This document shows positions 51,224 through 59,839 of a DNA stretch of 64,000 nt, one piece after another. A model generated the notes under the pieces. That model ran no database searches and was not told the origin of the DNA. It saw only the letters and a program-made list of their open reading frames with translations. Both the position numbers and the translations under genes were made by a program. The stretch comes from an uncultured Christensenella sp. (lineage in GTDB: Bacteria; Bacillota; Clostridia; Christensenellales; CAG-917), in NCBI GenBank assembly GCA_910577815.1, contig CAJTNO010000001.1:294655-358654 (forward strand), in the 5' to 3' direction. Numbering within the stretch: position 1 is the stretch's first letter; the number at the start of each line of letters is the position of its first letter.

Positions 51224-51919
51224 ATGAAAATCAACGGTTACGAAAAGTTTTCAATGGTCGATTTCGAGGGCAAAATCGCTTGCACCGTTTTTACGGGCGG
51301 CTGCAACCTGCGTTGTCCCTTTTGTCATAACGGCTCGCTTGTGATAGGCGACGTAAAGGCAAATCAGATTGACGACGGCGAGGTTATGGAATATCTCGAG
51401 AAACGCCGCGGGCTTGTGGACGCGGTCAGCGTTACGGGCGGCGAAGCTACGCTTCAGCCCGACCTTGCGGATTTTCTCAGGCGCGTGCGCGCGCTTGGAT
51501 ATATCACCAAGCTTGACACAAACGGATTACGTCCCGACGTGCTTAAAAATCTGCTTGACGAGGGACTTGTCGATTATGTGGCTATGGATATTAAAAACAG
51601 CCCCGAAAAGTACGCGTTTACTACGGGGCTTAAGTGCGTTGACCTCGATAAAATCAACGAGAGTATGCGCATTATAAAGGAAAGCGGAGTTAATCACGAA
51701 TACCGCACGACGATAATCAAGGAGTTTCACACCGCAGAGGATATGGAAAGAATTGCGCAGTGGGTTAGCGGCGCAAACGCATATTATATGCAGAAATACA
51801 GCGACAGCGAGGGCTGTATATCCCACGGCTATCACGAAATCGAAAAAGCGCAGGCGGAGGAATTTGCCAAGCTATTTGAAAATAAAGTAGTAAAGGTTGG
51901 CTTACGCGGATACAACTAA
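51224..51919 (+). CDS. nrdG: Anaerobic ribonucleotide reductase activase (radical SAM)
   Basis: It uses SAM and a [4Fe-4S] cluster to make the glycyl radical of NrdD. The 231-residue protein has CNLRCPFCHN (CxxxCxxC form), the SAM motif VSVTGGEATLQPDL and TNGLRPDVL. It fits the longer pyruvate-formate-lyase-activase-like NrdG type of Clostridia. No clear Shine-Dalgarno is seen; the repeat lies just upstream. Pairing with nrdD is by function, because the two loci are 10 kb apart. Confidence 0.85.
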   Translation: MKINGYEKFSMVDFEGKIACTVFTGGCNLRCPFCHNGSLVIGDVKANQIDDGEVMEYLEKRRGLVDAVSVTGGEATLQPDLADFLRRVRALGYITKLDTNGLRPDVLKNLLDEGLVDYVAMDIKNSPEKYAFTTGLKCVDLDKINESMRIIKESGVNHEYRTTIIKEFHTAEDMERIAQWVSGANAYYMQKYSDSEGCISHGYHEIEKAQAEEFAKLFENKVVKVGLRGYN

Positions 51920-51955
51920 CGATAAAATTCGGCATAAAGCGCAGAACAGTATTTG

Positions 51956-52159
51956 CTAAACGTCGTTTAAAGCATCGCCGAGAAGTTCGTTTATAGAAAC
52001 ATTATATAAATTTGCAAGCATAGCTAACTTATCGGCGCGTATAGTTAGAGGTTTTTGTTCATACCGCCTATATGTGTTGTCGCTGATATGTAATATCTCC
52101 GCTACCTGCTTACAGCTATATCCGCGTCTTTTTCTTAATTTTTTTAATTTCGACCACAT
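51956..52159 (-). CDS. XRE-family regulator
   Basis: This 67-residue helix-turn-helix protein reads LRKRRGYSCKQVAEILHISD, then NTYRRYEQK and ANLYNVSINELLG. AGGAG lies 6 bases before the ATG. It is convergent with nrdG. Its target is unknown. Confidence 0.8.
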   Translation of the reverse strand: MWSKLKKLRKRRGYSCKQVAEILHISDNTYRRYEQKPLTIRADKLAMLANLYNVSINELLGDALNDV

Positions 52160-52355
52160 TTTTTTCTCCTGCTTAAGTGAATTTGTATATGAGTAAACTT
52201 ATACCTGAAGCTTTTTATTTTAGTGTATATATCTCAAGTTGTGATAAGGTTTTTTATAATCATAGCATTAAAAAACCGTGCTGTGCGCAAATATGAGTAT
52301 TCTCATTTTATAAATCAAAATTGTGTATTAAGTTATAAGTAAAATTATCAAATAA

Positions 52356-52388
52356 GCAAAAAGCGGGGATTTACTCCTCGCTTTTTGC
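52356..52388. terminator. Bidirectional terminator in the XRE-rubrerythrin gap
   Basis: GCAAAAAGCG (52356-52365) and CGCTTTTTGC (52379-52388) pair with an inner GG/CC. It lies in a 361-bp gap that holds no gene I can support; it probably ends the rubrerythrin transcript. Confidence 0.65.
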
Positions 52389-52520
52389 ACCTTGTTAGTT
52401 TGCGCTAACAGCAAAACTCATTGCTGATTATATATTGATTATTACTAAGTTAGTGCAATGATTTTGCGTACACGTAGCACGTTGGCGTGCGCAGTGTGTT
52501 ACGTTTGGCGCAAATATAAA

Positions 52521-53114
52521 TTAGCATACTCCGTCCTGCAGCTTAAGCATTACAAAGCCTTGCTTTGCTTTGCACAGCGGGCAGGTGTCCCAAGCCTCCT
52601 TGCCTTCCGCCTCGTAGCCGCAGCCCGCACATTTCCATTTTACCGCCTTCGGCTTTTTGTAGAGCGTGCCCGTGGACATCTGATTGTGCAAATCCTCAAA
52701 CAGCATTTTGTGACAGTTCTCTACGTCGCCTATCATCTTAAACAGATTTGCAATTTCCTCAAAGCCTTCCTCGCGCGCGGTCTTTTCAAATTCCTTGTAG
52801 ATTTTTATTTCCGCCGCTTCGTCCTCCGCCGCAAGCTTAAGGTTTTCTATAAGATTCCATTTCTCCTTAAACGGATATCCCGTTGCAATATCGATATTGT
52901 CTATCGTCTTGTTGCTCGCCTGCTGTATTGCCGTGTAGAGCATACGCGCGTGATTGAATTCGTTAAATACGATTTTGTCTATCACCTCCGAAAGGGCGTT
53001 GTAGCCCTCGTTGCGCGCGCCGTACTCTATAAACTTGTAGCGCGTGTATGCTTGGGTTTCGCCTGCGTACGCTTTTGCAAGGTTGAGCAGAGTTTTACTG
53101 TCGATAAGTTTCAT
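52521..53114 (-). CDS. rbr: Rubrerythrin
   Basis: It reduces hydrogen peroxide in anaerobes. The 197-residue protein has a ferritin-like di-iron domain with EYGARNEGYN, EFNHARM and EDEAAEIKIYKEF metal residues, and a C-terminal rubredoxin domain (CAGCG and CPLC). AAGGAG lies before the ATG. An extended -10 promoter precedes it. Confidence 0.96.
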   Translation of the reverse strand: MKLIDSKTLLNLAKAYAGETQAYTRYKFIEYGARNEGYNALSEVIDKIVFNEFNHARMLYTAIQQASNKTIDNIDIATGYPFKEKWNLIENLKLAAEDEAAEIKIYKEFEKTAREEGFEEIANLFKMIGDVENCHKMLFEDLHNQMSTGTLYKKPKAVKWKCAGCGYEAEGKEAWDTCPLCKAKQGFVMLKLQDGVC

Positions 53115-53164
53115 AATTGTTCTCCTTAAGGTTTGATTTACTGATTATTGCCTAAAATGCCGCG

Positions 53165-53173
53165 ATTATACCA
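53165..53173 (-). promoter_or_regulatory. Rubrerythrin promoter, extended -10
   Basis: On the minus strand TGG precedes TATAAT (TGGTATAAT), about 50 bases before the ATG. No good -35 is seen, which suits an extended -10 or an activated promoter. Confidence 0.5.
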
Positions 53174-53302
53174 AAGCGGCTTTTTATAGCGTTGTCGGCT
53201 TTGAATATATTCATTTAAATTTCCTTTTGCGCTTTTGCTTGAAAGTAGTTATATATGGTGATATTATTTATAGGACATAACGTTTCAAAAGGAGAAAATT
53301 TT

Positions 53303-54115
53303 ATGGGCGATTGCACTCACGATTGCGGAAGCTGCTCGCAGAATTGCGAAAGCAGAATAACATACGATAAGCCTCACGAGCTGTCGCGTATCAAGCGCGT
53401 TATAGGCGTTGTAAGCGGAAAGGGCGGCGTAGGCAAGTCCTTGGTGACCTCCCTGCTTGCCGTGGGCGCGGCAAAGGCGGGTAATACGGTAGGAATTCTG
53501 GACGCGGACATTACGGGTCCGTCCATTCCTCGCGCGTTCGGAATATCCGGCGGAGTGGAGGGCGATAATATGGGTATCTATCCGCGCAGAAGCGCGTCGG
53601 GTATTAAGGTTATATCCTCCAATCTCCTGCTCGAACACGAAAACGACCCCGTTATCTGGCGCGGTCCCGTTATTGCGGGTATGGTGAAGCAGTTCTGGTC
53701 GGAGGTCATCTGGGGCGACGTGGATTTTATGTTTGTCGATATGCCTCCGGGGACGGGAGACGTTCCGCTGACCGTGTATCAGTCCATAAAGCTGGACGGA
53801 ATTATAATCGTTACATCGCCGCAGGAGCTTGTTTCTATGATTGTCGAAAAGGCTGTCAAGATGGCAAATAAAATGAATATCAAAATCTACGGCGTGGTTG
53901 AGAATATGAGCTATCTCAAGTGTCCCGACTGCGGCAAGGAGATTGACATATTCGGCACAAGCAAGGTGGACGAGGTGGCTACCGATTTCGATTTGAAGGT
54001 TCTCGGCAGGCTTCCGATAGACAGAGAAATAGCCTCCGCGGTGGACGCGGGCAGGGTGGAGAGCCTTGCGGATAAGGATTATCTTGCTACGGCGATTAAG
54101 GAAATATCAAAATGA
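53303..54115 (+). CDS. Mrp/NBP35-family iron-sulfur carrier ATPase
   Basis: The 270-residue protein has an N-terminal Cys cluster (CTHDCGSCSQNC), a deviant Walker A GKGGVGKS, DADITGPSIPRAFG, MPPGTGD and a C-terminal CPDCG pair. It fits the Mrp/ApbC family that carries Fe-S clusters. ATG 53303 has AAAGGAG upstream; the earlier in-frame ATG has none. It overlaps the next gene by 4 bases. Confidence 0.93.
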   Translation: MGDCTHDCGSCSQNCESRITYDKPHELSRIKRVIGVVSGKGGVGKSLVTSLLAVGAAKAGNTVGILDADITGPSIPRAFGISGGVEGDNMGIYPRRSASGIKVISSNLLLEHENDPVIWRGPVIAGMVKQFWSEVIWGDVDFMFVDMPPGTGDVPLTVYQSIKLDGIIIVTSPQELVSMIVEKAVKMANKMNIKIYGVVENMSYLKCPDCGKEIDIFGTSKVDEVATDFDLKVLGRLPIDREIASAVDAGRVESLADKDYLATAIKEISK

Positions 54116-54576
54116 GCGGCGAAGCAATGACTAAACGGCAGATTGCCGAGCAAAATTTTCTGGACGGATACAACTGCACTCAGGCGGTGGTCGCGGCGTT
54201 TGCGGATGAGCTGGGCGTTGACAAGGATACGCTTATAAAGATTGCGTCCTCATTCGGCGGAGGCTTCGGCAGACTGCGCGAGGTGTGCGGAGCCGTCAGC
54301 GCGATGGGCATAATCGTAGGTTTGGTTGAGGGCTGCGATTTTTCAAAGGCGGGACAGGACGCCAAATCCGCGCAATACGCCGCCGTGCAGAGACTGGCAG
54401 GCGAGTTTAAGGATATAAACGGCAGTATCATTTGCCGCGAATTGCTGGGCGCAAAGCTTGCGGCTACTATCCCGACTCCCGACGCGCGTACTCCCGAATA
54501 CTATAAAAAGCGTCCCTGCGCTAAGCTTGTGGGAGATATGGCGGAGATAATAGAGAGGTATATTGCGCAGAAATAA
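54112..54576 (+). CDS. C_GCAxxG_C_C family protein
   Basis: The 154-residue protein has the redox-type Cys pattern that names this family: YNCTQAV, FGGGFGRLREVCGAVSAMG and CRELLG, CAKLV. The family is thought to be redox-active, with function unknown. Its ATG overlaps the stop of the Mrp gene, so the two are probably co-regulated. A repeat module begins right after its stop. Confidence 0.88.
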   Translation: MSGEAMTKRQIAEQNFLDGYNCTQAVVAAFADELGVDKDTLIKIASSFGGGFGRLREVCGAVSAMGIIVGLVEGCDFSKAGQDAKSAQYAAVQRLAGEFKDINGSIICRELLGAKLAATIPTPDARTPEYYKKRPCAKLVGDMAEIIERYIAQK

Positions 54577-54579
54577 AAT

Positions 54580-54834
54580 TGCGCCGACTGTCACACCTCG
54601 TGTGCCTGTCACAAATAATTTTTGTGCCTGTCACGTGTTATCTGAGTGAAGTCGCTCGGTACGCACACTTGCGAGAAAACGAAAAGCACATAATATTTAA
54701 AGTCAACTCGCAAGATGCGCTGTGCGCGAATATACCCCACAAAACAGGGACGTTTTGCGGGGACCCCGATTGAGGTGCAAAAGAGACAAGTGAATTGCCA
54801 CTTTTGCGGAATGAAATTATTTGTAGGTGTACCT
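54580..54834. repeat. Mosaic repeat, modules A and B
   Basis: Module A (54580-54720) has the same GTGCCTGTCAC-like units and the same position just after a stop codon as at 5119. Module B (54774-54834) matches 5283-5341. Between them CCCCACAAAAC and GTTTTGCGGGG (54735-54762) form an extra hairpin not seen in the first copy. Confidence 0.75.
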
Positions 54835-54876
54835 CTTTTAATAAGCACTTTGCGAGAGCAAAAAATTAAAATAAAT

Positions 54877-55191
54877 ATGAGCTTTTATGATGTTGTTTAC
54901 GAAGTGGTAAAAAAGATACCTAAGGGCAAGGTTGCTACCTACGGTCAGATAGCGATGCTTTGCGGTTCTCCGCGCGCATCGAGGGCGGTGGGATATGCGT
55001 TGCATTTCAATCCCGACCCCGCGCATACTCCGTGCTTCAGGGTTGTAAACCGCTTCGGCGGCTGCGCAGAGGCGTTTGCTTTCGGCGGAAAAGCGGTTCA
55101 GGCAGACTTACTGGTTAAGGACGGCGTGGAGGTGCGTGAGGATTTTACGGTGGACCTCGATAAGTATCTTTGGAATCCGTTTGAGGATTGA
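54877..55191 (+). CDS. MGMT-family (alkyltransferase-like) protein
   Basis: The 104-residue protein is the C-terminal DNA-binding domain of O6-alkylguanine repair proteins (IPKGKVATYGQIAMLCG, RAVGYALHFNP). The active-site motif is PCFRVV in place of PCHRVV: the reactive Cys is present but the activating His is Phe. It may bind alkylated DNA without dealkylation, as ATL proteins do. ATG 54877 is chosen; upstream in-frame codons lie in repeat. No strong ribosome site. Confidence 0.78.
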   Translation: MSFYDVVYEVVKKIPKGKVATYGQIAMLCGSPRASRAVGYALHFNPDPAHTPCFRVVNRFGGCAEAFAFGGKAVQADLLVKDGVEVREDFTVDLDKYLWNPFED

Positions 55192-55206
55192 TATACAAGG
55201 GATGAT

Positions 55207-55875
55207 ATGGAATTTAATGTGTTCAAGCTTAAAACTCCGAATTTTGAGAAGCTCTCGGAATTCGGATTTATTTTGGAAAACGGACTGTATCGCTATTCTG
55301 TAAATATATTGGACGGACAGTTTGAAATGACCGTGACCGTAGCATCGGACGGGAAGGTAGGGGCGACCGTTACGGATTTGTCAACCTCGGAGCCTTATAC
55401 CCTGCATCTGGCGGACGAAGCCGTCGGTGCGTTTGTGGGCAGGGTGCGCGGCGAGTTCGAGGACGTGTTACTGCGAATATCGAAATCCTGCTTCGAGCGC
55501 GACGTGTTTAAGGAGGTTTGCGCTAAGCAGGTAATCGAATACGCGCGAAATACATACGGCGACGAGCTTGAATTTTTGTGGGATAAGTATCCCGCGGGGG
55601 CGATACTTCGCAGAAAGGACAACCGAAAGTGGTACGCATTGCTTATGATAATATCCAAACGCAAGCTGGGGCTTGACAGCGACGGGGAGGCTTCCGTTCT
55701 GGATTTGCGCCTCGATACGGAAAACGACGCGGAGCTTGTTGACGGCAAACGGTTCTTTTTGGGTTATCATATGAATAAACGCACCTGGTTTTCCGTTATT
55801 TTGGACGGAAGCGTGTCATTTGACGAAATACGTGCGCTTATGGATAAAAGCTATAAGCTTGCAAAAAAGAAGTAA
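55207..55875 (+). CDS. MmcQ/YjbR-family DNA-binding protein with N-terminal extension
   Basis: The 222-residue protein has a C-terminal MmcQ/YjbR domain (about residues 105-215, YGDELEFLWDKYP, RKWYALLMIISKRKLGL, FFLGYHMNKRTWFSVILDG). The first about 100 residues form a second domain that is not assigned. It sits 15 bases after the MGMT-like gene, so the two may form a small operon. A terminator follows. Confidence 0.8.
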   Translation: MEFNVFKLKTPNFEKLSEFGFILENGLYRYSVNILDGQFEMTVTVASDGKVGATVTDLSTSEPYTLHLADEAVGAFVGRVRGEFEDVLLRISKSCFERDVFKEVCAKQVIEYARNTYGDELEFLWDKYPAGAILRRKDNRKWYALLMIISKRKLGLDSDGEASVLDLRLDTENDAELVDGKRFFLGYHMNKRTWFSVILDGSVSFDEIRALMDKSYKLAKKK

Positions 55876-55923
55876 TTAGTTGTTAAACTAATATATTTAA
55901 ATTTAATTATAATTGATAAAATT

Positions 55924-55955
55924 ACGGGCTTTGCATTATTGCAAAGCCCGTGGTT
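55924..55955. terminator. Convergent terminator
   Basis: ACGGGCTTTGC (55924-55934) and GCAAAGCCCGT (55941-55951) form a perfect 11-bp stem with a 6-base loop. It separates the MmcQ-like gene from the convergent phosphohexomutase. Confidence 0.85.
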
Positions 55956-55978
55956 TATGTTTTATTGCGCTATACAGA

Positions 55979-57724
55979 TTATTTTACCGTTGCTTTCATA
56001 TGCGCGAGATATTTATCCGCCAGCTCGGTTGCCTCCTTCTGCGTAGCTTTAGAGGTTGCCACGTAAAACTTGAGCTTGGGTTCTGTTCCGCTCGGGCGCA
56101 CGCATATCCAATCGCCGTTTGCAAGATGCAGCTTAAGCGCGTTGGTTTTGGGAAGCTCTATCGCTTCTGCGCTGCCGTCCGCGTTTGTCTTTACCCGAGA
56201 TACGAAATCGCTCACCGCAAGCACGGGCGTGCCTTCTATTTCGGTATATTTTGCTTCGCGCAGTGAAAGCATAATATTTTTCATCCTTTCCATTCCGTCA
56301 AGCCCGCCGAAGGTTACCGACGTTGCTTTTTCCACAAAATAGCCGAGCTTTTCGTATATACCTTGCAATACGCCGTAAACGGATTCGCCCTCCGAATCGA
56401 GATAACAAACCATTTCGGCGAACATCATAGCGGCAACTACCGCGTCCTTATCTCTTGCGTGCGTGCCGACAAGCGAGCCGTAGCTCTCCTCGAAGCCGAA
56501 CAGGTAGACGTACTCGCCGCTGTCCTCCCACTCCTTTATCTTTTCGCCTATAAACTTAAAGCCCGTAAGCACGTCGAAGGTCGTCACTCCGTAACTCGCC
56601 GCCAGCTTGCGCGCAAGCTCGGTTGTCACTATTGTCTTTACCAGCGCTCCGTTTTCGGGCAGGGTGCCGGTTTCCTTCTTGCGGCGCAGTATGTAGTTTA
56701 ACAGCAGTACTCCAATCTGATTGCCGTTAAGCAGGATAAACTCGCCCTTGTCGTTGCGTATGGCAATGCCCATTCTGTCCGCGTCGGGGTCGGTGCCGAT
56801 AACTATGTCGCTTCCGATTTTGTCGGCAAGCTCAACGCCGAGCTTAAGGGTGTCCGCCTCCTCGGGATTGGGCACGCGCACGGTTGAAAACTCTGTATCG
56901 GGCTTTGCCTGCTCCTCTACTACGTTTACCTTTATGCCCATTCTGTTAAGTATTGTAGTGACGGGCATATATCCGCTTCCGTGTATGGGCGTGTAAACAA
57001 GCTTTACTCCAGCGCCGTGCGATTTCACAGCCTCGGGGGACAGCGACAGCTTTTCAAGCTGCGCAAAATAGGCGTCGTCCACGCTCTTGCCTATGACCGT
57101 TATATGTTCGTCGAATTTTACGTTATCCTTACCCTTTATACAGGCGGCGCAAAGCTTTGCTTCCGCGCGCTTTATGCCGAAATAAGGGGTTTTGTCTATA
57201 AATTTAACAACTTTATCGGTCGATTCGGGCGACATCTGCGCGCCGTCCTCGCCGTATACCTTATATCCGTTGTATATCTTGGGATTGTGGGAGGCGGTTA
57301 TCATTACGCCTGCTACAGCGTTTAAGCGGCGTATCGCAAACGAACACATAGGCACAGGTCTTACGTCTTCAAACAGGTGCGCGTTTATGCCGTTTGCAGA
57401 GAGTACCTTCGCAACCTCTATTGCAAATTCGCTCGAATACTTGCGCGTATCGTAGGATATTACCACGCCTCTCTCGCACGCCTCCTTGCCAAGCGTGTTT
57501 ATGTAATCGGCAAGTCCCTTTGTAGCGCGGCGGACAGTAAACATATTCATTCGGTTTACGCCGACGTCAAGCACTCCGCGCATTCCCGCGGTGCCGAACT
57601 CCAGCGGCGCGAAAAACATTTCCTTTTTTTCTTCCTCGCTCAGCGCCGAAAGTCGGGCTTTGTCCTCGGAGCTTACCTCGTCGCTTGCAAGCCATTCGTC
57701 AAATCTTATCTCATAGTTGTCCAT
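55979..57724 (-). CDS. Phosphoglucomutase/phosphomannomutase
   Basis: It interconverts hexose 1- and 6-phosphates. The 581-residue protein has GTAGMRG, the phosphoserine loop ITASHNPKIYNGYKVY, metal motif GTDPDADRMGIAI, sugar-binding GFEESYG and phosphate-binding RPSGTEPKLKFYV. Length fits the PgcA type. It could supply glucose 1-phosphate for GlgC. AGGAG lies before the ATG. Confidence 0.94.
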   Translation of the reverse strand: MDNYEIRFDEWLASDEVSSEDKARLSALSEEEKKEMFFAPLEFGTAGMRGVLDVGVNRMNMFTVRRATKGLADYINTLGKEACERGVVISYDTRKYSSEFAIEVAKVLSANGINAHLFEDVRPVPMCSFAIRRLNAVAGVMITASHNPKIYNGYKVYGEDGAQMSPESTDKVVKFIDKTPYFGIKRAEAKLCAACIKGKDNVKFDEHITVIGKSVDDAYFAQLEKLSLSPEAVKSHGAGVKLVYTPIHGSGYMPVTTILNRMGIKVNVVEEQAKPDTEFSTVRVPNPEEADTLKLGVELADKIGSDIVIGTDPDADRMGIAIRNDKGEFILLNGNQIGVLLLNYILRRKKETGTLPENGALVKTIVTTELARKLAASYGVTTFDVLTGFKFIGEKIKEWEDSGEYVYLFGFEESYGSLVGTHARDKDAVVAAMMFAEMVCYLDSEGESVYGVLQGIYEKLGYFVEKATSVTFGGLDGMERMKNIMLSLREAKYTEIEGTPVLAVSDFVSRVKTNADGSAEAIELPKTNALKLHLANGDWICVRPSGTEPKLKFYVATSKATQKEATELADKYLAHMKATVK

Positions 57725-57792
57725 ACCTTTCTCCTAAAATCGGATTTATATCTTTATTATATATATAGAGAATATAATAGTCAATATACTAA

Positions 57793-57816
57793 AAAAATGC
57801 GGTCGCCCGCATTTTT
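57793..57816 (-). terminator. Terminator of the vanW gene
   Basis: AAAAATGCGG and CCGCATTTTT form a 10-bp stem with a TCGC loop; T-runs on the minus strand. Confidence 0.8.
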
Positions 57817-57820
57817 GATT

Positions 57821-58657
57821 TTAATTGTTTTGTTCTTCGAGAGGCAGCTCCGCGTTTGTGCCGCGCAGGATTATCCGCTTTTGCGGTTTGTAGGTGTCCT
57901 TTCTTATACACACGGATTTTATAAGCTTTCCGTTTTCAAAATAGTCGAGATATCCAACCGATTTCAAGCCGTTCTTTCCGTAGGTGTCTATTACCTCCTT
58001 TCCGAGCGGCAGGGTGTCGTCGTCGCGGTATTCGGTTTCGTGCGGGATTGTTCCCACCGTTTCCGAGCGGCGGCGTATCGATACGCTGTCATAGCCGTAG
58101 ATTTCGGCGCGGATGTATTTGCCGTCCGTGTGCATCTTTATTGTTATCTTTCCCGACAGAGTGTTGACAAATCTGAAATCGGATTCGCTTGTGACCATTG
58201 CGTCAAAGGACGGAGCTACGTAGCTCACGGGCAGAGAGTGCGGCCGTACAAAGGATATGGACAGCCCCGCAAGCAGCGCGCAGTTGTATATGGTGCTCGA
58301 TACCTGACAGACTCCGCCGCCGACTCCCTCCACAAATTCGCCGTCCTTTATTATGAACGCGCTCTTAAAGCCGTTTGCCTCCGTTCTGCGCCCAACGCAG
58401 TCGTTAAATGAAAATTCGTCCTCCGGATAGAGGATGGTTCCGCTTATCTTGCGCGCGGCAAGCTCTACGTTGTGCTTGCGGTTTTCCGAGCTTTCTCCGT
58501 AATAAGTAGAAAAATGCGCTATTAGCTTAGGCGTATTATTGCTCGCCTGTGCCGTTTCTGCGTTCATTGTCATTCCTCCCGAGAGCGCAGTAAGACACAA
58601 GCTCAGTACGCCCGCTATTATCATCATTCCGATTGTCTTTGAGCCTTTGTATCTCAT
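57821..58657 (-). CDS. VanW-family exported protein
   Basis: The 278-residue protein has an N-terminal signal peptide or anchor (about residues 8-30). The VanW domain follows: STYYGESSENRKHNVELAA, ILYPEDEFSFND, GFKSAFIIKDGEFVEG, GGGVCQVSSTIYNCALLAG. The C-terminal part may be a YabE/G5-like extension. Function is unknown; homologues lie with cell-wall genes. No strong ribosome site is seen. Confidence 0.88.
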   Translation of the reverse strand: MRYKGSKTIGMMIIAGVLSLCLTALSGGMTMNAETAQASNNTPKLIAHFSTYYGESSENRKHNVELAARKISGTILYPEDEFSFNDCVGRRTEANGFKSAFIIKDGEFVEGVGGGVCQVSSTIYNCALLAGLSISFVRPHSLPVSYVAPSFDAMVTSESDFRFVNTLSGKITIKMHTDGKYIRAEIYGYDSVSIRRRSETVGTIPHETEYRDDDTLPLGKEVIDTYGKNGLKSVGYLDYFENGKLIKSVCIRKDTYKPQKRIILRGTNAELPLEEQNN

Positions 58658-58809
58658 AGCTATATTATGCTTCTTTTTATAAAAAGTATCGCGCGTATCA
58701 AAATTTGCCGATTTTTGCCTGTTTTGGCTTAATTTGCTAAATCGTTGTTACTTGTTTAAAATCCGCGCATTATATCCCTGTAGGCATAATATATTTCTTT
58801 GAGGCGAAA

Positions 58810-59709
58810 ATGGATTGGCTTATTTTGGCGTTATCACTCATAGCGGGCGTGGTGGGGACAGGCTTAGGCGGAGTTATCGGCGCGCTGCTCAAAAACAGGG
58901 GGAGACGGGTTATGGGCAGAGTGCTGAGCTTTGCCGGCGGTGTTATGGCGGGCGTCGTTGCTTTCGAGATGATTCCCGAAGCAATAGACGCCTCCCTCGG
59001 CGTGGGCAGAATAGGCGGAATTCTGCTTGCAGTTGCCACCACCGTGGGCGGAATGATAATCATTTTTCTCATAAATAAGCTGCTTGACTTAATAGAAAAG
59101 AAAAAGCACGCGCACGGCGACGTCGCTACTCTTAACGGCGTTATAGCCTCCGCGCAGAATGCAAACGTATGTCGGGAGGACAATGCCGCGAAAAAAGCGG
59201 AGAGCGCGTCCAAATCCAAAAAAGTCCGCGTGTTCTCCGGTATGCAGGACGCCGCAGGTCAGCGCAGGTCTATGCTTAAGGCCGGTACGGTTATGCTTAT
59301 CGCAATCGCTCTGCATAACTTCCCCGAGGGTATGGCTATAGGCGCGTCAGGCTCGCTCGGCACGGATATGGGCGCGCTAATCGCGCTGATTATCGCCGTG
59401 CATAACGTGCCGGAGGGTATGGCGATAGCCGCCCCTCTCGTAAGCGGAGGAGTAGGCAGTTTAAAAGCCGTGATGCTTACCGCGCTTGCGGGCGCGGCTA
59501 CAGTTCTCGGCGCAGTTGTGGGACTTGCGGTCGGCGGACTCGGCGCGCTTGCTACCGGAATTTGTCTGGCTCTTGCAAGCGGTGCAATGCTGTACGTTAC
59601 GTTTTGCGAGATTGTACCGCAGTCTATAGCTATGAACGACGGCGAGGTTCCCGCCGTCAGTATGCTCGCAGGGTTAATTCTGTCTATAATTTTTGTTTTT
59701 GTGTTTTAA
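58810..59709 (+). CDS. ZIP-family metal transporter
   Basis: The 299-residue protein has eight predicted membrane helices. Metal-site motifs are ALHNFPEGMAIG and AVHNVPEGMAIAAP. Between helices III and IV a cytoplasmic loop of about 60 residues contains KKKHAHGD, a short His motif. It probably imports zinc or a related divalent metal. GAGG lies before the ATG. Confidence 0.93.
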   Translation: MDWLILALSLIAGVVGTGLGGVIGALLKNRGRRVMGRVLSFAGGVMAGVVAFEMIPEAIDASLGVGRIGGILLAVATTVGGMIIIFLINKLLDLIEKKKHAHGDVATLNGVIASAQNANVCREDNAAKKAESASKSKKVRVFSGMQDAAGQRRSMLKAGTVMLIAIALHNFPEGMAIGASGSLGTDMGALIALIIAVHNVPEGMAIAAPLVSGGVGSLKAVMLTALAGAATVLGAVVGLAVGGLGALATGICLALASGAMLYVTFCEIVPQSIAMNDGEVPAVSMLAGLILSIIFVFVF

Positions 59710-59762
59710 TTATCCAAGCAGATTGTTTTATTGGTTGTTGATTTGTTTATTGAATATTCGTA

Positions 59763-59817
59763 TTGTCAACCATAATTTAGAATTTGGTTGACAACGGCTT
59801 TTTTTATGGAATATAAT
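59763..59817 (+). promoter_or_regulatory. BirA operator and promoter of birA-bioY
   Basis: TTGTCAACC (59763-59771) and GGTTGACAA (59786-59794) are a perfect dyad with a 14-base centre, close to the TTGTAAACC-N14-16-GGTTTACAA BirA sites. The right arm overlaps TTGACA (59788-59793); TATAAT is at 59812-59817 (18-base spacing). BirA with biotinyl-AMP would block this promoter. Confidence 0.85.
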
Positions 59818-59839
59818 TGTCCTGCAAAAGGCGGTATAT

